This document shows positions 37,874 through 46,093 of a DNA stretch of 64,000 bases, one piece after another (position 1 is the stretch's first letter; every line of letters begins with the position of its first letter). Source of the DNA: Pedobacter gandavensis. Its GTDB lineage: Bacteria; Bacteroidota; Bacteroidia; Sphingobacteriales; Sphingobacteriaceae. The notes beneath the pieces were generated by a model. It ran no database searches and was not told the origin of the DNA. It was given only the letters and a program-made list of their open reading frames with translations. The stretch is taken from contig NZ_WNXC01000001.1 of the NCBI RefSeq assembly GCF_014172405.1, forward strand, positions 1,798,001 through 1,862,000, given 5' to 3'. A program made the position numbers and the translations under genes.

Positions 37874-39142
37874 TTAAATATCGTTTAATGCTTGAGTAAT
37901 CGTTTCATAGATATGATCCAAATCCTCATTGCTGATGATATACGGGGGCAAAATGTATATAATATTCCCAAGAGGTCTTAAAATAATCCCTCTGTCCAGG
38001 AAATAAAGATACAATTGATTTCTCAATCCGCTTAAATACGAAGTATCATTTCCTGTTTCCCATTCCATCACCAGAATCGTCCCCTTCTGACGCACATCTT
38101 TGAGTTTCGGATGGTCCTTTATCTGCGCTGCAAATATCTCATGCTTTGCTTTTATCCGCTGGATATTTGGCAAAGTTTCCGGACTCAGGAGAATATCCAT
38201 ACTGGCCAAAGAAGCGGCACAAGCCACTGGATTAGCCGTAAAAGAATGTCCGTGGTATAAAGTCTTCAGTTTATCTTCACTTAAAAACGCCTCAAATACT
38301 TTCTGATTACAAGTAGTTACACCTAATGGCATCGTACCACCGGTAAGTCCTTTGGAAAGACAGAAAATATCAGGAATATTGGTTAACGTTTCACAGGCAA
38401 AATAGGTTCCTGTACGACCAAAACCTGTCATTACTTCATCGGCAATGGTTAAAATCCCATGCTTCTGACAAGTTTCAATCAATTGATCCAGGTGTTCCGC
38501 TTCATACATCAGCATCCCTCCGGCACCAAGCACCATCGGTTCAAAGATGAAACAGGCCACCTCATTACTCAGGTAATTGATTTTAGATTTAATCTGTTCA
38601 ATGTTAGCGGCAGTAGGGAGATCGATGAATTCTACGTCAAACAGCATGGAGCTGAAAGGTCCTGTAAAAATACTGCGCCCACTTACAGACATTGCACCAA
38701 AGGTATCCCCATGGTAAGCGTCTTTAAAAGCGATGATTTTAGTCCGCCCGGTACTTCCGGTATTCGACCAAAATTGCAGGCACATTTTCAGGGCAACTTC
38801 AACAGCTGTAGAGCCATTATCGGTATAGAATACTTTTTCCTGACCCGCAGGAAGGATTTCTAATAACCTTTCGGCCAATAGCACTGCTGGTTCATGGGTA
38901 AAACCAGCAAAAATCACATGCTCTAATACACTCAATTGCTCAGATACCTTTTTTGCAATATGTGGATGCGCATGTCCATGGATATTTACCCACCAGCTGG
39001 AAACGGCATCAATATACTGTTTCCCATCTTCATCGAAAAGATATACACCTTCTCCCCTAACAATTGGAATATGCGGTAAGGCGTTCTTCATCTGCGTGTA
39101 AGGATGCCAAATTACTTTCTGATCTCGTTCTGCTAAAGTCAT
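37874..39142 (-). CDS. bioA: adenosylmethionine-8-amino-7-oxononanoate aminotransferase
   Basis: PLP-dependent class III aminotransferase of 422 residues that makes 7,8-diaminopelargonic acid in biotin synthesis, with S-adenosylmethionine as amino donor. N-terminal WHPYTQMK and YIDAVSSWWVNIHGHAHPHI are BioA-specific; the PLP lysine is in IFCLSKGLTGGTMPLGVT, preceded by TIADEVMTGFGRTG. The other biotin genes are not adjacent. Starts 2 bases after the NUDIX gene, so it is co-transcribed with NUDIX and cation transporter genes for no evident functional reason. Confidence 0.95.
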   Translation of the reverse strand: MTLAERDQKVIWHPYTQMKNALPHIPIVRGEGVYLFDEDGKQYIDAVSSWWVNIHGHAHPHIAKKVSEQLSVLEHVIFAGFTHEPAVLLAERLLEILPAGQEKVFYTDNGSTAVEVALKMCLQFWSNTGSTGRTKIIAFKDAYHGDTFGAMSVSGRSIFTGPFSSMLFDVEFIDLPTAANIEQIKSKINYLSNEVACFIFEPMVLGAGGMLMYEAEHLDQLIETCQKHGILTIADEVMTGFGRTGTYFACETLTNIPDIFCLSKGLTGGTMPLGVTTCNQKVFEAFLSEDKLKTLYHGHSFTANPVACAASLASMDILLSPETLPNIQRIKAKHEIFAAQIKDHPKLKDVRQKGTILVMEWETGNDTSYLSGLRNQLYLYFLDRGIILRPLGNIIYILPPYIISNEDLDHIYETITQALNDI

Positions 39143-39144
39143 GC

Positions 39145-39576
39145 TTAAATATTTTTTAGTAATTCGACTACTTTTTGGTCAGTTTTGAAAGTAACATCTG
39201 CAACATTGAGGTCTTTTAAATCTACCCATCTGAAAGCTTGCAAACTCTCACCGTCAAAATCAAAAGGTATGGTTTTAAAATCCAGCAGCAATGGCTGAAT
39301 TTCTTTGACCATATAATAAATGCTTAAGATTTGGCTGTCATTGAAGGACGATTTCTCATAAAAGTCGGTGGTATAAATATGCTCGAGTACTTCAATTTCC
39401 GCATTGCACTCCTCCATAAACTCTCTTTTAAGTGCGTCTATCAGGCCTTCACCCAACTCCAGTCCACCACCAGGAAATTTACTAAAAATCTTCCCCCCCG
39501 ACTGCTCATCACTGATCAAAATTTGATTGTCAGCATTGATAAGCAGGCCGTATACCCTTACGTTAAAATAACTCAT
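39145..39576 (-). CDS. NUDIX hydrolase
   Basis: Protein of 143 residues that hydrolyses a nucleoside diphosphate linked to another group. The NUDIX box is GGLELGEGLIDALKREFMEE, fitting Gx5Ex7REUxEExGU except that the last glycine is replaced (CNAEI follows). Substrate unknown. Its ATG overlaps the stop codon of the cation transporter gene (ATGA). Confidence 0.92.
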   Translation of the reverse strand: MSYFNVRVYGLLINADNQILISDEQSGGKIFSKFPGGGLELGEGLIDALKREFMEECNAEIEVLEHIYTTDFYEKSSFNDSQILSIYYMVKEIQPLLLDFKTIPFDFDGESLQAFRWVDLKDLNVADVTFKTDQKVVELLKNI

Positions 39577-40571
39577 TGATCGAAATGTTTTTGGTTTTTT
39601 GTTGCATTATCCACCGTCCATGGAATTTCTTTTTGGAATGCCTCTTGTCTCACCTCACAGTTTTTCATTTTGCAATAGTTGCAGCATGCCGGCAAACAAG
39701 GGTCGGCATGGATAAAAAGTTCTGTCGTATGCTCCGCATTCACATTGATCATTTGATCAATAGCCGATATTTCATGGTGAACCTGATTGAGGTCGTAATA
39801 ATATGGTAAAGTAATGTGACAGTCGATGTGCAGATCTGCACCATACTGTTGTGCTCTTAAATTATGAACATCAATCCAGGATTCTTGTCTATTTTCTTGT
39901 AAAATGGAAACGATATCTTTCACTAATTCCATATTACTCTCATCCATTAATCCACCTACTGATCTTCTGGTGAGTTTGTATCCGTTGTAGATGATATAGA
40001 GTCCGAGCAAGATAGAAATAACACTATCCAGCCAAAATATCTGTGTAAGCTGTATCAGAATAATGCCAACCACCAAACCTGCACTGGTAATCGCGTCGGT
40101 CATCAGGTGTTTCCCATCTGCCTCCAAAGTAATAGAACGATGTTTTTTCCCAGTATTGATCAGGTAAAATCCCACCAACATATTAATGATTCCAGTAGCC
40201 CCAATAATGACAGCTCCTTCAAACAACTGCTTGATTTCCCTAGGGAAAACCAGGTCATAACCAGATTTAAAAACGATAATTAATCCTGCAATGGCAATCA
40301 GAATTCCTTCCACAAATGCAGAGAAAAATTCTACTTTTCCATGTCCATAAGGGTGGTTTTCATCTTTCGGTAATGTAGCGAGGTAAATACTATAAAAAGC
40401 AAAACCGCTAGCTAATACATTGACAATACTCTCCGCAGCATCCGTAAGAATGGCATTGGAATGCGTCATAAAATACGCACCAAATTTGGCCAGCATCAGC
40501 ACGACACTAATACATAAAGAAACGAGTATTGCTTTTTTCTGAGGTACCAAGTGGCAGAGTTTAGCCGTCAA
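39573..40571 (-). CDS. cation diffusion facilitator family transporter
   Basis: Inner-membrane metal/proton antiporter of 332 residues exporting zinc, iron, cobalt or similar. Six membrane helices lie in residues about 12-210, with HSNAILTDAAESIVN (helix 2 metal site) and DGKHLMTDAITSAG (helix 5). The C-terminal domain (about 215-300) is the cytosolic metal-sensing fold, and a cysteine-rich tail (CLPACCNYCKMKNC) may bind metal. The start is TTG: an in-frame stop lies five codons upstream and the next ATG would remove the first helix. Confidence 0.93.
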   Translation of the reverse strand: MTAKLCHLVPQKKAILVSLCISVVLMLAKFGAYFMTHSNAILTDAAESIVNVLASGFAFYSIYLATLPKDENHPYGHGKVEFFSAFVEGILIAIAGLIIVFKSGYDLVFPREIKQLFEGAVIIGATGIINMLVGFYLINTGKKHRSITLEADGKHLMTDAITSAGLVVGIILIQLTQIFWLDSVISILLGLYIIYNGYKLTRRSVGGLMDESNMELVKDIVSILQENRQESWIDVHNLRAQQYGADLHIDCHITLPYYYDLNQVHHEISAIDQMINVNAEHTTELFIHADPCLPACCNYCKMKNCEVRQEAFQKEIPWTVDNATKNQKHFDQ

Positions 40572-40638
40572 AAATACGTTTTAACCAGCAAACTACATTA
40601 AAAAGTATTTTTTTTAGTTTATAATTCCGTTAGGTTTA

Positions 40639-40646
40639 TATATTTG
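40639..40646 (+). promoter_or_regulatory. predicted -7 element of the aminotransferase gene
   Basis: TATATTTG matches TAnnTTTG exactly. It covers the first codon of the longer open frame (40644), which excludes that start and supports the ATG at 40686 with a leader of about 35 bases. Confidence 0.55.
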
Positions 40647-40685
40647 CGTTCTCACAAAATTATATTTGCTTGCGCACAAAATATT

Positions 40686-41879
40686 ATGACATTTTTATCC
40701 AACAGAATCAATAACCTTTCAGAGTCTCAGACCATTAAAATGGCAAAGTTAGGCAGAGAACTATCCTCAAAAGGGATCGATGTAATCAACCTTAGCTTCG
40801 GTGAACCAGATTTCTTTACTCCAGAGTTTGTAAAGGACGCAGCGAAGATCGCTGTGGACGAAAACTACTCTTATTACACTCCTGTATCAGGTTATCCTGA
40901 ATTACGTAAGGCAATTGCTGATAAGTTATTGAGAGAAAATGGACTTAACTATAGTTTTGATCAAATCGTAGTATCTACTGGCGCAAAACAATCTTTGGCT
41001 AATGCTGTAATGTGCCTTGTAAACCCTGGAGAAGAGGTTATTGTACCTACTCCTTACTGGGTTTCTTACTCAGAAATGATCAAACTTGCAGAAGGCGAAA
41101 CTGTATTTATCAACGCAACTGTAGAAAATAACTTCAAAATTACTGGTGCACAACTGGAAGCGGCAATCACGCCAAAAACCAAATTGTTCATGTTCTCTTC
41201 TCCATGTAACCCTACAGGATCTGTTTATTCGAAAGAAGAACTTGCTGATCTGGTTGCTGTATTCGAGAAACACCCAAACATTTATATCATCTCTGATGAA
41301 ATTTATGAGCACATTAACTTTGTAGGCAAGCATGCTTCGATTGCTGAATTTGACTCGATCAAAGACAGAGTGATCTTAATCAATGGTTTCTCAAAGTCTT
41401 ATGCCATGACTGGATGGCGCGTAGGTTACATGGCTGCCAACAAAGAAATTGCTAATGCTTGCGACAAAATGCAGGGACAAGTTACCTCAGGAACTTCTTC
41501 AATTGCACAACGTGCAGCTTTACATGCTTACCAAGGTGGTTTAGAATCTGTAAGCGCTATGGTTGATGAATTCAAAAGCCGTAGAGACATCGTTTACGCG
41601 CTATTAAAAGAAATTCCTAATATCAAAGTTAACCTTCCTGATGGTGCGTTTTACTTCTTCCCTGAAGTGAAAGCTTATTTCGGTACAAGCACTGGCGATT
41701 ATAAAATCACTAACGCTGAAGACCTTTGTCTTTACCTGCTAAACGAAGCTCATGTTTCTACCGTAACAGGTGAGGCATTCGGTAACGAAGATTGTATCAG
41801 GATTTCTTATGCTGCTGCAGAAGATAAATTAAGAGATGCTGTATTGAGAATCAAAACAGCCTTAGCAAAGTTAAGCTAA
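40686..41879 (+). CDS. aspartate/aromatic-type PLP aminotransferase
   Basis: Class I aminotransferase of 397 residues that swaps the amino group between an amino acid, probably aspartate, and 2-oxoglutarate. MTFLSNRINNLSESQTIKMAK is the usual start of the family. Active-site segments: SFGEPDFFTPEFV, STGAKQSLANA, SSPCNPTGSVYS, ISDEIYEHINF and the PLP lysine in NGFSKSYAMTGWRVGY; the final arginine is in CIRISYAA. Specificity is not certain from sequence. Stands alone, with a strong terminator. Confidence 0.94.
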   Translation: MTFLSNRINNLSESQTIKMAKLGRELSSKGIDVINLSFGEPDFFTPEFVKDAAKIAVDENYSYYTPVSGYPELRKAIADKLLRENGLNYSFDQIVVSTGAKQSLANAVMCLVNPGEEVIVPTPYWVSYSEMIKLAEGETVFINATVENNFKITGAQLEAAITPKTKLFMFSSPCNPTGSVYSKEELADLVAVFEKHPNIYIISDEIYEHINFVGKHASIAEFDSIKDRVILINGFSKSYAMTGWRVGYMAANKEIANACDKMQGQVTSGTSSIAQRAALHAYQGGLESVSAMVDEFKSRRDIVYALLKEIPNIKVNLPDGAFYFFPEVKAYFGTSTGDYKITNAEDLCLYLLNEAHVSTVTGEAFGNEDCIRISYAAAEDKLRDAVLRIKTALAKLS

Positions 41880-41895
41880 GCACAACATATTTTAT

Positions 41896-41937
41896 AAAAA
41901 AAGCCGGTTTCTGCATAGGAAACCGGCTTTTTTTTTT
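41896..41937 (+). terminator. intrinsic terminator of the aminotransferase gene
   Basis: Stem AAAGCCGGTTTC / GAAACCGGCTTT, loop of seven bases, T-run of at least nine. Confidence 0.92.
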
Positions 41938-42035
41938 GCCTTACAAAGCCGTCTCTTATCTGGTCCCCATAAACCCCGCTGGTTTGTTATCCACTATGCT
42001 ATTTACTGTAGCGAGTAAATATTTCGATTAACCTA

Positions 42036-42134
42036 GCTGCATTTTAGGAATGATCTCAGAGAAGGCCTAGAAAACTTTCCGCCCTTCAGCGGAAAAGGTT
42101 TCAGCCTTAGCGGAGTATCATCCTAAAAGACAGC
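42036..42134. repeat. long imperfect palindrome between convergent genes
   Basis: Arms 42042-42082 and 42089-42128 can pair over most of 40 bases: TTTTAGGA/TCCTAAAA at the base, TGAT/ATCA, AAGGC/GCCTT, and TTTCCGC/GCGGAAA at the tip around a CCTTCA loop. GCTG/CAGC extends it to 42036-42134. It lies 99 bases beyond the aminotransferase terminator and ends 16 bases before the permease stop codon. There is no T-run on either side, so it is not a standard intrinsic terminator. No second copy was seen in the window. Confidence 0.7.
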
Positions 42135-42149
42135 AGACACAAGACCTAA

Positions 42150-43391
42150 TTAGGAGCGAATTGCTTCAACAGGATCTAGACGTGATGCCGAATACGCTGG
42201 CCAGAACCCTGATATCACACCAATCACTACCGAAATCGTAAATCCGAGCACAATATTCTTCATAAACAAGGTCATTTCGAAACCACCTGCTGTCAATGCC
42301 AGTGTAAACAAATAGACCAGTAACAGTCCAAAAGCCCCACCTAACAAACAGAGTGCTACTGCTTCAAAGAGGAATTGCAATAAAATAAAATAATTCTTTG
42401 CGCCTAGCGACTTCTGAATTCCGATGATATTGGTACGTTCTTTCACAGAGACAAACATGATATTGGCAATACCAAATCCACCTACGAGGATCGAGAAACC
42501 ACCGATTACCCAACCTGCAATGTCTACTACACCGAACATCTGATCTAACTGATTGGATGCAATCGTACTTTTATTCAGTGCAAAATCATCTTCTGCCCCT
42601 GGTTTTGTCCTTCTTATCCCTCTCAAAGCACCTCTGATTTCACTTTCCACCTCCTCCAGAGCGACATAATCTTTACCTCTCACCGTAATTGTAGGATCAT
42701 ATCTATCGCTTTCGACATCCATAATTCCTTTCGCAAAATTAAGTGGCATGAGGATATTTTTATCTTGGGACATCCCCATCATATCTTCCCCTTCCTTCTT
42801 AAATACGCCAACTACAGTTAACCTTCTTCCCATCACAGAGATCGACTTACCTATTGCTGGTTCACCATTAAAAAGTCCTTCGGCAATATCAGCACCAATA
42901 ATCACGACTGGTGAGCCAGATTTCCCTTCACTTTCGGTAAAGTATCTACCCTCCTGAAAGTCCAGGTTCCATGTTTTATTAAAATCCTGCGAAGCGGCCC
43001 TGATGGCACCACCTTCTACGGAATTACTTCTGTATTTAATTGTTCTACCATTGGCAGAAATCTCATAAGAAACCCCTTCCACATATTCTAAACGATCTTT
43101 TAATCCTTCATAATCTCTCAAAGAAGGTTCTGGTCTGTTTACATATTTCCACCATGGATAATCACCAAATCCACCCCATGGCCATTTTTGCACGAACACC
43201 GTACTAGAGCCCAGTTTATCAATACTTGCTTGCAGTTTACCTCTCAAGGTATCTACAGCAGAGAAAACAAAGATGATGGTGAAGATACCAATGGTAATCC
43301 CCAATAAGGAAAGCATGGTACGCGTTTTATTTTGGCGTAGCGCATCTAGTGCAAATCGAAAACTTTCGCCTATTAGTCTGAGAATAATCAT
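42150..43391 (-). CDS. MacB-type ABC transporter permease
   Basis: Inner-membrane protein of 413 residues. One helix at about 22-45 (SLLGITIGIFTIIFVFSAV), then a MacB_PCD periplasmic domain (about 48-255), then an FtsX domain with three helices (about 285-410). No ATPase domain is fused and no ATPase gene is adjacent; the closest candidate is the LolD-type gene at 46652-47410. Family members power macrolide or lipoprotein export by moving periplasmic parts. Function here is unknown. Confidence 0.93.
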   Translation of the reverse strand: MIILRLIGESFRFALDALRQNKTRTMLSLLGITIGIFTIIFVFSAVDTLRGKLQASIDKLGSSTVFVQKWPWGGFGDYPWWKYVNRPEPSLRDYEGLKDRLEYVEGVSYEISANGRTIKYRSNSVEGGAIRAASQDFNKTWNLDFQEGRYFTESEGKSGSPVVIIGADIAEGLFNGEPAIGKSISVMGRRLTVVGVFKKEGEDMMGMSQDKNILMPLNFAKGIMDVESDRYDPTITVRGKDYVALEEVESEIRGALRGIRRTKPGAEDDFALNKSTIASNQLDQMFGVVDIAGWVIGGFSILVGGFGIANIMFVSVKERTNIIGIQKSLGAKNYFILLQFLFEAVALCLLGGAFGLLLVYLFTLALTAGGFEMTLFMKNIVLGFTISVVIGVISGFWPAYSASRLDPVEAIRS

Positions 43392-43406
43392 AATTAGGGT
43401 TTAGAC

Positions 43407-43414
43407 CAAAAGTA
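43407..43414 (-). promoter_or_regulatory. predicted -7 element of the MacB-type gene
   Basis: TACTTTTG on the minus strand matches TAnnTTTG exactly, 15 bases before the ATG at 43391, leaving a leader of about nine bases. Confidence 0.45.
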
Positions 43415-43552
43415 GCCAAAAAGGTTACAGAGAAATACTATATAATATAAAAAATACATAGTATTAATAAAAAAACATCCTGTCCGCTAAAAGTTTTAAC
43501 AATTCAAGGACAGACTATGAGTATTATATATGGAAAAGAAAATTATATTTTG

Positions 43553-43560
43553 TAAATTTG
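43553..43560 (+). promoter_or_regulatory. predicted -7 element of queA
   Basis: TAAATTTG matches TAnnTTTG exactly, 27 bases before the ATG at 43588. Confidence 0.5.
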
Positions 43561-43587
43561 CGCCCTTAATTATCACATCGAAAAAAT

Positions 43588-44637
43588 ATGAAGTTATCTC
43601 AATTTAAGTTTAATCTACCTGAATCATTAGTTGCCAATAATCCTTCAGAGCATAGGGACGAAGCCCGTTTAATGGTTTTGCATAAAGATAGTGGCAAAAT
43701 TGAACATAAAATATTCAAGGATGTTTTAAGTTATTTTGACGACCAGGATGTCATGATTTTAAACAACACCAAGGTTTTTCCTGCACGTTTATACGGCAAC
43801 AAAGAAAAAACAGGTGCAACAATTGAAGTATTTTTGCTACGTGAACTGAACAAAGAGTTGCGTTTATGGGACGTTTTAGTAGACCCTGCTCGTAAAATTC
43901 GTGTTGGAAACAAGCTATACTTTGGTGATGACGATCTATTAGTTGCAGAAGTAGTAGATAATACCACTTCCCGCGGACGTACCATTCGTTTCTTATTTGA
44001 CGGTACTGACGAAGAGTTCAGAAAAAACATTGAAATTCTAGGAGAAACTCCACTTCCAAAATATATCAAGCGTAAAGCTACTGCTCAGGATAAAGAGCGT
44101 TACCAAACGATCTTCGCTAAGCATGAAGGTGCAGTTGCGGCTCCTACAGCAGGATTACACTTCAGCAGAGAGTTGATGAAACGTTTGGAACTGAAAGGGA
44201 TCAACTTTGCAGAAGTTACCTTACACGTAGGTTTAGGTACATTCAGATCTGTGGAGGTAGAAGATTTAACGAAACATAAAATGGATTCTGAGCAATTCAT
44301 CATTGAGCAGAAAGATGCAGATATCGTGAACAAAGCGATTGAAGAGAAAAGAAGAATCTGTGCGGTAGGAACTACTTCTATGCGTGCAATTGAATCTGCA
44401 GTTTCTTCAGGAAGAATGCTAAAACCAGCAAATGACTGGACAAGTAAATTCATCTTCCCTCCTTATGATTTCAGTATTGCAAATTCAATGATTACCAATT
44501 TCCACACTCCTGAATCAACATTATTGATGATGGTAAGTGCCTTTGGTGGTTATGATTATGTAAGAAATGCTTATGAAGTAGCTTTAAAAGAAAAATATCG
44601 TTTCTACAGTTATGGAGATGCGATGTTGATCATCTAA
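43588..44637 (+). CDS. queA: S-adenosylmethionine:tRNA ribosyltransferase-isomerase
   Basis: Enzyme of 349 residues that moves the ribosyl group of S-adenosylmethionine onto preQ1 in tRNA, giving epoxyqueuosine at wobble position 34. [31 protein letters not shown] is typical, with [43 protein letters not shown] and [16 protein letters not shown]. Full length. Other queuosine genes are not nearby. Single-gene unit with its own promoter and terminator. Confidence 0.97.
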   Translation: MKLSQFKFNLPESLVANNPSEHRDEARLMVLHKDSGKIEHKIFKDVLSYFDDQDVMILNNTKVFPARLYGNKEKTGATIEVFLLRELNKELRLWDVLVDPARKIRVGNKLYFGDDDLLVAEVVDNTTSRGRTIRFLFDGTDEEFRKNIEILGETPLPKYIKRKATAQDKERYQTIFAKHEGAVAAPTAGLHFSRELMKRLELKGINFAEVTLHVGLGTFRSVEVEDLTKHKMDSEQFIIEQKDADIVNKAIEEKRRICAVGTTSMRAIESAVSSGRMLKPANDWTSKFIFPPYDFSIANSMITNFHTPESTLLMMVSAFGGYDYVRNAYEVALKEKYRFYSYGDAMLII

Positions 44638-44654
44638 TTAAAAATATAACCAAT

Positions 44655-44699
44655 AAAATAGGAGATTTTGGACCATACAGGTTTGGATCTCCTATTTTT
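44655..44699 (+). terminator. intrinsic terminator of queA
   Basis: Stem AAAATAGGAGAT / ATCTCCTATTTT around a 20-base loop, ending in a T-run. Confidence 0.8.
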
Positions 44700-44754
44700 G
44701 TTTTAGCTCAAACCCTATTTACCCACACACAGACATTTGTCTAAGACCACAACC

Positions 44755-45456
44755 ATGAAGTATTACGCAATTATAGTCGCAGGAGGTTCCGGATCGAGAA
44801 TGCAGAGTGATGTTGCCAAGCAGTTTTTGCTGCTGGATGGCAAACCAATCCTGATGCATACCCTCGAGGCCTTTGCAAACTCTGAATTACAGCCTGAATT
44901 GCTATTGGTTTTAAACATTCACCAGCACCAATACTGGGAGGAGCTTTGCAAGACCCATAGCTTCACCATAAAGCATTTGGTGATCAAGGGTGGAGCACAA
45001 CGCTTTCACTCCGTTAAAAACGGCTTAAAGGCCATTAAAGGCAAAGGAATCGTGGCTATCCATGATGCTGTACGCCCATTGTTATCTGCCGACCTGATTT
45101 TACGTTCTTTTATTGCCGCTGAGGAGCATGGCAATGCTGTTGCTGGAGTTCAATCTACCGACTCCGTGAGGAGCATCAATCCAGAAGGTAAAACGGAAGC
45201 TTTAAATCGGGAAAACCTGCTGATGATCCAAACTCCTCAAACCTTTACGGTAGATATATTAAGAAAAGCTTATCAGCAACCATTCAGAAATGAATTCACT
45301 GATGATGCATCGGTGGTTGAGTATTCCGGCTATACGATTCATATGATCGCAGGAAATCGTGAAAACATAAAGATCACTTACCCTGAAGACCTGGAGATCG
45401 CTTCCATTTTAAAAAAAAAGGCCTCTGAAAATATCAAAGGCCTTGAACTATATTAA
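44755..45456 (+). CDS. ispD: 2-C-methyl-D-erythritol 4-phosphate cytidylyltransferase
   Basis: Enzyme of 233 residues in the MEP isoprenoid pathway; joins CTP and MEP to CDP-methylerythritol. The nucleotide-binding loop IIVAGGSGSRMQSDVAKQF and the catalytic lysine region, plus VAIHDAVRPLLSADLI, QTPQTF and FTDDASVVEYSG, are diagnostic. The ATG at 44755 gives the standard N-terminus; the frame is open back to a TTG at 44737 but this adds only six residues. The 3' end encodes a terminator for the opposing gene. Confidence 0.96.
   Translation: MKYYAIIVAGGSGSRMQSDVAKQFLLLDGKPILMHTLEAFANSELQPELLLVLNIHQHQYWEELCKTHSFTIKHLVIKGGAQRFHSVKNGLKAIKGKGIVAIHDAVRPLLSADLILRSFIAAEEHGNAVAGVQSTDSVRSINPEGKTEALNRENLLMIQTPQTFTVDILRKAYQQPFRNEFTDDASVVEYSGYTIHMIAGNRENIKITYPEDLEIASILKKKASENIKGLELY
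45411..45444 (-). terminator. intrinsic terminator of the lmo0937-type gene, inside the ispD coding region
   Basis: On the minus strand AAGGCCT / AGGCCTT with a 13-base loop is followed by nine T residues. The whole structure falls within the last codons of ispD on the other strand (encoding KKKASENIKGLE). Confidence 0.8.
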
Positions 45457-45468
45457 AAAATAAGCTGA

Positions 45469-45630
45469 TTAAGCTGCTCTATTAATTATTTTCAGAATGA
45501 TAGCAATTACGGCAATCACTAAAAGAACATGAATTAAGTTACCGACATTTGGTCCAAATCCTTGAAAGAAGAACCCTATCACCCATAATATCACTAGCAC
45601 TACTGCCACTAAATAAAGTAAATTTCCCAT
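45469..45630 (-). CDS. lmo0937-family small membrane protein
   Basis: Peptide of 53 residues with two hydrophobic helices: MGNLLYLVAVVLVILWVIGFF, then GNLIHVLLVIAVIAIILKII, and the conserved FQGFGPNVGNLIH turn between them. Frame is open to 45696, but the ATG at 45630 gives the standard start and the extra 22 residues are unlike the family. Function unknown; such peptides often rise in stress. A 16-bp palindrome 43 bases upstream may be its operator. Confidence 0.8.
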   Translation of the reverse strand: MGNLLYLVAVVLVILWVIGFFFQGFGPNVGNLIHVLLVIAVIAIILKIINRAA

Positions 45631-45672
45631 AACGTTTAAATTTAAGATCTGTATTTTAGATGAACTGATAAA

Positions 45673-45688
45673 GGTTATTTTAATAACC
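45673..45688. promoter_or_regulatory. 16-bp perfect palindrome upstream of the lmo0937-type gene
   Basis: GGTTATT and AATAACC separated by two bases. It is centred 50 bases upstream of the ATG at 45630, a usual operator position. Confidence 0.35.
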
Positions 45689-45732
45689 CATGACATTACC
45701 TAAACAATCATCATTCCAAAAATTTCTGGCAC

Positions 45733-45764
45733 AAAAAAAAGGCCCCGCATTTTACAGGACCTTT
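45733..45764 (-). terminator. intrinsic terminator of the DUF2795 gene
   Basis: On the minus strand AAAGGTCC / GGGCCTTT (one G-U pair) with an 11-base loop, then eight T residues. Confidence 0.85.
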
Positions 45765-45785
45765 ACTTCATAAAATCGTTAAAGA

Positions 45786-46007
45786 TTAGTATTCGTCTTC
45801 GTTGAAGAAGAAGTCATCCTTAGTAGGATAATCTGGCCAAATCTCTTCAATGGTTTCATATGGTTCCCCATCGTCTTCCAAAGCTTGTAAATTCTCAATC
45901 ACCTCTACTGGTGCGCCTGATCTTATCCCGTAATCAATTAATTCATCTTTTGTTGCAGGCCATGGAGCGTCTTCCAAATGCGATGCGAGTTCTAGTGTCC
46001 AATACAT
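45786..46007 (-). CDS. DUF2795 domain protein
   Basis: Acidic cytoplasmic protein of 73 residues: MYWTLELASHLEDAPWPATKDELIDYGIRSG is the DUF2795 pattern, followed by VIENLQALEDDGEPYETIEEIWPDYP and an acid-rich tail. Function unknown. It is its own transcription unit, with an exact TAnnTTTG element and a terminator. Confidence 0.88.
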   Translation of the reverse strand: MYWTLELASHLEDAPWPATKDELIDYGIRSGAPVEVIENLQALEDDGEPYETIEEIWPDYPTKDDFFFNEDEY

Positions 46008-46043
46008 ATTTCCTATCCTAATTAAGTTATTCTATTCGTTTCG

Positions 46044-46051
46044 CAAAAGTA
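46044..46051 (-). promoter_or_regulatory. predicted -7 element of the DUF2795 gene
   Basis: TACTTTTG on the minus strand matches TAnnTTTG exactly, 36 bases before the ATG at 46007. Confidence 0.5.
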
Positions 46052-46093
46052 TATTAAAAAACCTGAGCAAAACAAACTTTTTTTCAACCATTT

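Noticed and set aside
40644..40685. Upstream start of the aminotransferase gene
   Set aside because: It lies inside the predicted -7 element, and the family N-terminus begins at 40686.
45631..45696. Upstream start of the lmo0937-type gene
   Set aside because: The added 22 residues are unlike the family and include the 16-bp palindrome.
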